Positions 56,880 through 64,000 of a stretch of DNA of 64,000 bases are shown piece by piece. How positions within the stretch are numbered: the first letter of the stretch is position 1; the number at the start of each line of letters is the position of its first letter. The DNA lies in contig JAWDGP010000284.1 of assembly GCA_033675545.1 (NCBI GenBank), positions 30,001 to 94,000 of the forward strand. Direction: 5' to 3'. The position numbers and the translations under genes were made by a program. The notes below the pieces were generated by a model that was not told the origin of the DNA, ran no database searches, and saw only the letters and a list, made by a program, of their open reading frames with translations. This DNA is from Elysia crispata. Taxonomy: Eukaryota > Mollusca > Gastropoda > Plakobranchidae.

Positions 56880-57624
56880 ATTGTTGCACTACCTTGCTTT
56901 GTTAAATAGATTTATAAGCATGTAAATGTATACATGAATGGTTTTGTGATACTGATTGCACGTAATGAAATAACATGATTTTTCAATGTCAGGGCGGAAT
57001 TGTCATGTTCTTTATGAATGAGATTGTAAAACTAAGCGTTCTAAGTTGAATTTTTTAGGGATTTCAAGCGCTCTAGATATGTATTTTGTTAATATTATAA
57101 TTATATATTACACTCACATCACTAGTATTTATAGTCGATTCTGATCAATGCAGTTCAAAGATTGTAAACTGTCCATGTAAAGCACTCCTGCGGCGTAGAT
57201 CTAGATCTAGATCTCTGCAAAACATGGGGAGGACACATTGACATGGACACTGATGATTAGGCCTAACAGCAGTGAAGATTCTCATGGTGGCTAGTGACGA
57301 CATGCCTGAAGAATATAGTGGTGGAACTTATTCAACTCTGGCTCTATCTTTGTCATTTCCTTAAGCATAAGAAGATTTAGAAATCATTCAGGATGTAAAT
57401 TTAAGCATCTTCTCTCAGATTTTCGCTTTACTTGCATCAGTCTAGATTTTATTAATCCCTAACGCCGGGAAAAAAATTCTTGCGGCATCTTGGGTGATGT
57501 GCGATCAGCTGGTAATCGGCTATCTACTAATCAAAACATTGCGCATTTTTAATCATATGCCGCAGAAAACATTTCCGGTTACATTTTTTAGAATATATAT
57601 TATACACATACCACCAAATGGCAT
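56880..57624. other. LINE to tRNA interval
   Basis: Holds a TAGATCTAGATCTAGATCT run (57197-57215) and the candidate promoter, otherwise nothing recognisable. Confidence 0.45.
57470..57590 (-). promoter_or_regulatory. Candidate promoter or 5' exon for GPCAT
   Basis: This stretch is richer in CpG than its AT-rich surroundings. On the minus strand it has ACCGGAAATG (57570-57579), an ETS-type site common in housekeeping promoters, and CAAGATGCCGC (57482-57492), close to a YY1-type start-site element. It sits upstream of the gene on the correct strand, but 4.4 kb from the first recognised exon. The link is inference. Confidence 0.25.
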
Positions 57625-57706
57625 GACGAGGTGGCCGAGTGGTTAAGGCGATGGACTGCTAATCCATTGGGGTCTCCCCGCGTGGGTTCGAATCCCATCC
57701 TCGTCG
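57625..57706 (+). tRNA. tRNA-Ser(GCT)
   Basis: An 82-nt cloverleaf. Acceptor stem GACGAGG pairs with CCTCGTC, discriminator G. D-arm/A-box TGGCCGAGTGG. Anticodon stem TGGA/TCCA with loop CTGCTAA, anticodon GCT at 57658-57660. Long class II variable arm GGGG-TCT-CCCC, typical of serine tRNAs. T-arm and B-box GGGTTCGAATCCC. There is no intron and no encoded CCA. It looks functional and reads AGC/AGU codons. Confidence 0.96.
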
Positions 57707-57712
57707 AGAATA

Positions 57713-57722
57713 TTTTTTTTTT
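57713..57722 (+). terminator. RNA polymerase III terminator of tRNA-Ser
   Basis: A run of ten T residues begins seven bases after the tRNA 3' end, the usual Pol III stop signal. Confidence 0.85.
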
Positions 57723-58291
57723 CGTTAAGAAACGCGTCATTCGGCGAAATGTCAATAATGATGCAGATTTAGTTTACTCTCTGTCTTCACGTATTACTTT
57801 TTATTTGATTTCACTTCCATAGATATATGGGAGTCAGTAGGCCTATACATTTGTGACCTCTTTTTTTAGTTCTCCGTCTACTATTTTACTATTTCCATTT
57901 ACTAATATAAAATAGAAAGGGGGGGAGTGAAAAGAAAATAGCTTAAGTGTTTACAAGATCCTATGAAACACTTCTAGAAATATTAAAGATTGCGTCGTAA
58001 CAAAATAAAAATGACAGTAAAGCTGTTGGACAAGGCACGTTAATTTAGGATGCCAGAATTGGTAACATCTTGAAATAATAATAATACATTATATAATATT
58101 GATAACAGGAATATGTCATTATTTGAAGACCGAATCACACGTAAGTGGGACAGTTGAAATGCGGCGCTGCAGTTGGTCTAGCGAGGTTTAGAAACCCCAA
58201 CCTCCAAGCCGAATATAGGCTTGTTTTTGTGTATGACAAGTCTGCTGCACAAAGATTTCGTTGAGCATCAGATCAATGCCGCTAATTGAGA

Positions 58292-58304
58292 GGGGGGGGG
58301 GGGG
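58292..58304. repeat. G-run
   Basis: Twelve to thirteen consecutive G. Confidence 0.9.
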
Positions 58305-58755
58305 TAGGTTTGTCGTCATAAAAATAGATTTACCTATATGCTTTTGCCGCTACTGCTGCTAAAGTAGCTGTTTTTGTTGCTGTTGATAAAACAATTAGAG
58401 AAGAATGAGATGAGCGTTGCCCTTCACTCTCTTTTATCTACTAACAACATTCTCATTTACCCATAGACGCAAATGGGCATAAGAATGAAATCTAGCTTTC
58501 TCTCTCCTTTCTTGAACGTACGCGTGGAGTGAGTCACTCTATTCTAAAGTACGAGGAGTTTTCTTCAATTTATGACAAACATGGTATAACCTTGATGCCA
58601 TTTTCAATTTTATCAAATCTGTGAAGATATTCACACTTTTTGTCTATTTATGGATTTATGTCGAGAGCACGGTGCAGCTCATATTTTGTTTATATCACTT
58701 GAAAGATGTCTATCAATCTTGAAACATGGTCAAAAGAAGGAGCAGGGTCGTCATT

Positions 58756-58843
58756 GTTTTGTTTTTGTTTGTTTTTTGTTTTTTTGTTTTTTGTTTTTTT
58801 GTTTTTTTGTTTTTTTTTGTTTTTTGTAATTTTTTTTTTTATC
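58756..58843 (-). repeat. T/G low-complexity block
   Basis: TTTTTTG units, just before the mariner fragment. Same type as the blocks at 31 and 35 kb. Confidence 0.8.
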
Positions 58844-59019
58844 CCAAAGGCTTAAATGCATCTGAAATTCACACATCACTTGAAATTGTCCACAGAAAAG
58901 AAGAAATCAGAATGAGAAGGGTACATCATTGGAGTAGCCTGTTTTAGAAAGGGGCATTCTGATTTGGCAGATGAGTCTGGGAGGGGGCGCTGTTTCTCGG
59001 CAACAACAAGGGACAATGT

Positions 59020-59500
59020 TCCAGAATGCTCAAACTTCGTCTTGGCATTTCACGAACGTCAGCGCAAAGGATGGTGTTTAACGAACTTGGCTATCGACAA
59101 GGTTCTTTCACGTTATTGAATAATGATCACAAAACTCAGAGACTGAAAGTGTGTAGAAATATGATGAGGCCAAGCAGGCGCAGCCGTGTTGCTACAAAAT
59201 TTGTAACGTTGGGTGTATTGTCGGATGCTGCTGGGGATCTTCCTGAGCATAATTATGCTTTCCTTTAAAACGTTATAACAGGTGATGAGACTTGGTGACA
59301 CCCCTGCGGGCCAGAAACTAAACAAGGTTCGACGACATGGAAACATCATTCTTTCATCGACATTTCGAAGAAGTTCAGTCATTCAGTCTGCAAAGAAGAT
59401 AATAGCAAAAATTTTCTGGGATGGATATGGTGTTTTTCTTTTTTACTAGAACCGGGACAGACCACCAATGCCACTACGATGCTATGTTGGAAAATGACGG
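59020..59500 (+). mobile_element. mariner-family transposase fragment
   Basis: From 59026 one frame reads LGISRTSAQRMVFNELGYR, DHKTQRLKVCRNMMR, then ITGDETW, GPETKQGSTTWKHHSF and EPGQTTNA. These match the second half of the helix-turn-helix region, the TGDETW block with the first catalytic Asp (codon 59284-59286), and the PETK---WKH and PG-T-NA segments of mariner (DD34D) transposases. At least two in-frame stops are present (59266-59268 and 59293-59295). The N-terminal helix-turn-helix and the last two catalytic Asp residues are missing, and no terminal inverted repeat was found. Dead copy. Confidence 0.8.
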
Positions 59501-62204
59501 TGATGTTTAGGTATAAAACCATAAAAAAAATAGATTAATAAATTAAAAAATTGTTTATTTAATCGTCATTTTGTCGGTTATTCTAGAAAAGCCCTCGTGG
59601 GCGAATGTAGACAAAAAGGCCTTACTGTTATCCAAATTTTATTTCACAATATTAAAACATTAATAACCTTTTGGAGACAACGTGCTAAAAGGAAGCCTGA
59701 AATACTGATACTTTTTAACAAAGCTCAGCGTCTAAAAATAAAATGATTTATGACCCATCACAGTGAAGGTGATTTTATACCATTTATTTGAATTCATACT
59801 TTGGCCAGTCTGGTGTTCGTTTGCTCAAAAATCGGTTAGCAAAGTTATAACAAATTTTTATTATCACCAGTCATATTAATTTTTGCAGATTGCATCCAGG
59901 TGAAGGGGATTGGTATAATTCAATTAAGCCTGTAAACAAGAGCGCAATATTCACAAATTCCTCATCAACTCATTTTTAGATGTTTCTATTTCTTTTTCTA
60001 TTAATTTAGGTCATGCTATGCTTATTCGTCGGAGTGATTTCTTTAAATAATGTTTAAGTCCGCAAAATGAATGTGGAACTTTATTTGACATTTTGTCTTT
60101 ACACAATACTGCTATTACATTAAATCAAAACTTTTAAAGAGAAAAGCAATTCTTTAAAAGCAGGAGCGGCTTTGTCTTTTTGCTGCAACTTTGTTTTGCT
60201 CGTTAGCACAGAGAAAGAGAAAATAAAATGAGCAAAAACAATTTGGAATAGACTGCGGTACTTTTACAACAACAACAAAAATAAATAAAAGACCGAGGGT
60301 GAGCAGAGGGGGGGCACACACCCATTTTCCTGTTTGATAGAATAAATTATATTTCATCGTTATGCGTGTGTGCAACGCGTTTAAAAATCATAACAATGCT
60401 GATTATTTGCTATCTCACTCGGCAACTGGATGTTAATCTGTTTTGAGTGAGAGAGAGGTATAGTGTTTCCAAATTTTAACGACATCCATTGTGGATTCTG
60501 TTTCACTTATCAGGGAAGAGACAACCTGGGCAAAAATATCACAAGCTCACAGCTGTGCACAATGAACACTGCACCTGTGTACAGTGCACACCTTTTTCGC
60601 TCCCGTTGAATTAATCAGAGGTGGGCGAAGCTAGCATGGTATGAGCAAGTTTGCAGTTATTCATTTTACGACTCTGAAAACTTTAGCTCGAAAATTATCA
60701 CTTTTATTTTGGGTTCGGGCCGATCTTACATGTTTACATGTGGTTGCGCTTCTACAAACTCTTCAAGACCAAAAAAATGTCATAAAATTAAAGTGAAAAT
60801 AAGTTGTTTTTCAGCTTGGCAATAAAGCTTCCTAAACATATCAATATCGCTAAAATAAGAATTTTTTAATGATTATTTTATCATCCACGTACGATTATTG
60901 TAATTAAACTACTGTTTCGCTGCTGAGATTCTTTCGTCTTTCCCTGATCGCGATGTCCTTGCAAAAATGTTTTTTTTTTAAACCGTTAGCATTCGTTTGG
61001 TGCAGGGTAAGAACAATCACACTATGAAAGTGAGAATACAATCACATTGCTTTCTGACTCTATTAAAGCTAATTGATTAACGTGTATACTTTATGCGTCA
61101 AGTTAAATCGTCTAATATGGAATTTTTTTTATGACATCAATGACTCCCTCTGTTCCTCGCAATTTTTTTTACATCTTTTCACGACTTTAAAAAAAAAAAT
61201 TAAGCAATGGTAGGTGTTACAAACTTGCAGTTGCAGCCTTCTAAATGGCTAACTTCACTAAATAACAGAAAAGTGAGAAAATAAAACCGGATGTTTAAAA
61301 TATAAACCTTGAGCGAAGATAAGAGTTAGGTTTAACTGTGGCCTTGAATCTAAGCAGACAAGAAAAGGATTTGCCAAAGTAGCAAGCTTCTCCCAATTAC
61401 ACGCAGTTGAAATAAAATGGTATTATAGCAATAATAAGTGAGATTTTATGTCGTCAGGGGGAAAAATATGTCAACTTATTTGCTCGCCACTGTATCATAC
61501 ATGCACAAAAACTTAGGCTATAAACATATTTTTTTTTTAATATCAAGGGTGCACTAAAAAAATTATTTTGGTTTTTACGTTTGTCTGTTTCTTCGTTTTT
61601 AATTTATTTCGTTTTGGTGATGTTTCCTCTTCCTCAAAAATATATGCTGTGCAAATTTCTTCTTCAGTGCAGCGCAGTCTTACTACAATGTCTAATATTC
61701 ATATATACAAGGCCTGGATACCACAATTTTCGAAACGCCGATTCTCACTTCTGAAGGGCATTTGAGGAAATCAGCAAAAATCCCAAGAAGAGGATCTTAT
61801 TTTCCATGGGCGATTTTACTGACAAAGTTTTGTAGATGAATAAACAGCCATTCTTTAAGGCTCTAATTTCAACAGATAAATGTTTACTGATTCCTCACGT
61901 TCATCAAACCAAAAAACTTTGTGAGGTTTGATATTATTTATTAGTCTTTTTTTTTCACAGTGGTGGCTAGTATGAGGGCTTCAAATAAATGGACTGCAAT
62001 TTTTAGAAATATCTCATGAATATAACAAGTCTTTTTTCTTTGGCGCCTTTAACTTTGGTTTTGCTGAAACTTGAGGTAGCAGAACTTCTATGATTTAGAA
62101 CGAATCATTACATTACATGTAGTATTAAATACATTTCAAAGCTTCATTCATCAACTCAGCTGACAAATGGGCCACGTTATCAGACTAGACACTAATTTTA
62201 AGCG
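59501..62204. other. Intergenic, no gene seen
   Basis: No exon recognised. A short imperfect palindrome with repeated GTGCAC lies at about 60553-60592. Confidence 0.45.
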
Positions 62205-62205
62205 T

Positions 62206-62257
<52 letters not shown>
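62205..62257. repeat. (ATC)n microsatellite
   Basis: About 17 ATC units. Confidence 0.95.
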
Positions 62258-62402
62258 ATATTAGTATTTAATGTGTAGTATCAGTACTAGTGTACTAGTA
62301 CTTTTACTAGTATAAATTTATATTATCATCCACATCATTATCGTTGGCAGAAACGTCAACAGCAATACCACTACAGTAGTGATTCCATTGTCGCGTTCTT
62401 AA

Positions 62403-62555
<153 letters not shown>

Positions 62556-62986
62556 GTGGACAACGAATACCAGCACTTACAGCAACAGGAGCAGTAGGCG
62601 CAGGAGCAGAATGTGAGAAGCAACAGCGGCAGCAGCAATACTTGTGGAGGTGGTTGTGTAATTACCGCCTCAGTTTGTGATTTTTCAATAGAAGTTTTAA
62701 TTTCTTTAAAGTCTTCTAAATCCCTCTCAGAGTCTTTTACAGAGAAAATATGTTTCTATATGTTGGGATTCTTTTCTCAATTTGTCTGTGGAATAGTTCT
62801 TGACAACAATTTGTACTTAAGTTAACACTGAAACTGATTCTGCCAAACGTCAGTCCTTTGAACTTGAACTGCTCTGCTTACTTGAACGTTGTCAGATAAT
62901 CTGCTTACCGCATTTCATATCTACATGCGTGGCACACTACATTTTGTTTTTGTTTACACTCATGTAAAATGCGCCTACTTGTGTGT

Positions 62987-62988
<2 letters not shown>

Positions 62989-63063
<75 letters not shown>
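62989..63063. repeat. (AT)n microsatellite
   Basis: About 37 AT units. Confidence 0.95.
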
Positions 63064-63068
<5 letters not shown>

Positions 63069-63196
63069 TATCGTTAAGCACATTTCTGCGTGTATTACTC
63101 ATTAGTTGAATAGATTTTCAACAAACTGCATTCAGATTCTCTAAGACATAATACACGTACCGGTAATCATAAGACTCGTTTTATGGCTTAAAGCAA

Positions 63197-63280
63197 AGGG
63201 TCTGGTGGTGCCTTAGTTTCATAATAAGCACTCAGCACTCGTACCAGAAGATCGGGGAGTTCGAGTCTTCGTACGATGTC
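63197..63280 (+). repeat. tRNA-derived SINE-like remnant
   Basis: GGGTCTGGTGGTGCCTTAG resembles an A-box region and GAGTTCGAGTCTTC (63256-63270) a B-box. The spacing is suitable but no acceptor stem pairs. Confidence 0.35.
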
Positions 63281-64000
63281 AAATATTAAAGGAGAGATTT
63301 TTTCTACTCATTTCATCACCCAAGGCCTTCTATACAGATATAAAAAGAAAAGACAGTGAAAGATTTTGTCGACACGTGAGTTCATAAAGGCATTTTGGGT
63401 GGCCTCCGGGAAATTTTAAAGCGTTGAGTTGGAAAGTCCCGCAACAAAAACCTTCATTTCTTCTATTCATTGCATGTAAGTGTATTTCAATTTTTTTTAC
63501 AAATACATACACATTTCACACGTGCATATGTGTATTAAGCATAATTTACGTGCATATCAAGATGATAACTAACTGATGTAAAAATTATGGAACATGAGAA
63601 CAAACATATTTTTTAATGAATTTCTTTGATTATTAATTTAATCGGCAGAGTTTAAAAGTCTATGTTTTTCTTGTTTCAAATGGTTATCAAAATTTAATGA
63701 AATCTTTTTAAAGCTTAGAGAGGCTGTAAAAACGAAGGCAAGATTAAAAACAAACTATCTTGTATCGGTGAAAGCTGCTCACGATAAGTTTCCATGCCTT
63801 ACATCATTCTGTAAATTTTTGGCAGCCTTTAGTTTTGGCAGCTACTGCTTTCGGCCGGGCACATTTCGCTTTTTCAGTTTATAAAAACCATGAAAATTCG
63901 GGGTTTAATTTCGCTTTATTAAATACTCCAATATTTTTATAATCGCTTTCTTTAGAATTCGCGCTGTTTTTTTTTTTTAACCTTTAGCGCTCTGAATTTT

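Larger units (their letters stand above)
57723..59019. other. Intergenic, no gene seen
   Basis: Unique AT-rich sequence with a G-run and a T/G block. Confidence 0.45.
62556..64000. other. Intergenic, no gene seen
   Basis: Besides the AT array and SINE-like remnant, no supported feature. Confidence 0.45.

Noticed and set aside
57631-57822. 63-codon frame MAEWLRRWTANPLG
   Set aside because: It is the tRNA-Ser gene read as protein.

Overview
The window looks like nuclear DNA of a mollusc, most likely a heterobranch gastropod. It is AT-rich, has GT-AG introns, and carries very long CT/GA, AT, TTG and AGT microsatellites, worn LINE, mariner and tRNA-derived SINE pieces, and many scattered copies of the palindromic motif TCTAGATCTAGA, which I associate with gastropod genomes. 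This assignment is inference; no rRNA or mitochondrial marker is present. There is no sign of bacterial, viral or CRISPR sequence.

Only two host genes can be supported. The first is a protein-coding gene on the minus strand, 53096 down to 47354 (stop at 47354-47356). It has nine coding exons whose phases all agree and add up to 1332 nt, 443 residues plus stop. The product is a multipass membrane protein of the glycerophosphocholine acyltransferase family (GPCAT/yeast Gpc1, DUF2838), identified by the block RNSLVLHSLDKVTSLYIH, the segment LDFCYFAN and the C-terminal AAFNGATYYVDVF. Its first listed exon starts at a very good splice acceptor, so at least one further 5' exon lies upstream. The second gene is an intact tRNA-Ser(GCT) on the plus strand, 57625-57706, with a T-run terminator. 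A CpG-richer stretch with ETS-like and YY1-like motifs at about 57470-57590 lies next to it and could be the promoter of the membrane-protein gene.

Layout: 1-42 kb is intergenic, with many microsatellites, G- or C-runs, T/G-rich low-complexity blocks, a SINE-like remnant at 6.1 kb, another at 38.5 kb and an RTE-type LINE 3' fragment at 40.8-41.2 kb (minus). The 42-47.3 kb stretch is A-rich on the plus strand, lies just downstream of the stop codon and may be a long 3' UTR. The GPCAT gene fills 47.35-53.1 kb. From 53.1 to 57.6 kb there is likely 5' intron with an AAT/GAT array and a CR1/Jockey-type LINE 3' fragment (56.24-56.88 kb, plus). After the tRNA come a decayed mariner fragment (59.02-59.50 kb, plus), stacked trinucleotide arrays (62.2-62.55 kb), an AT array and a third SINE-like remnant (63.2 kb).

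The most noteworthy items are the animal GPCAT gene (this family is reported in most eukaryotic groups but not chordates), a phase-symmetric 78-nt candidate cassette exon in it, an alternative N-terminal exon that would join in phase, and a TACTAC-rich array just upstream of one of its acceptors. No new multi-gene system was found.
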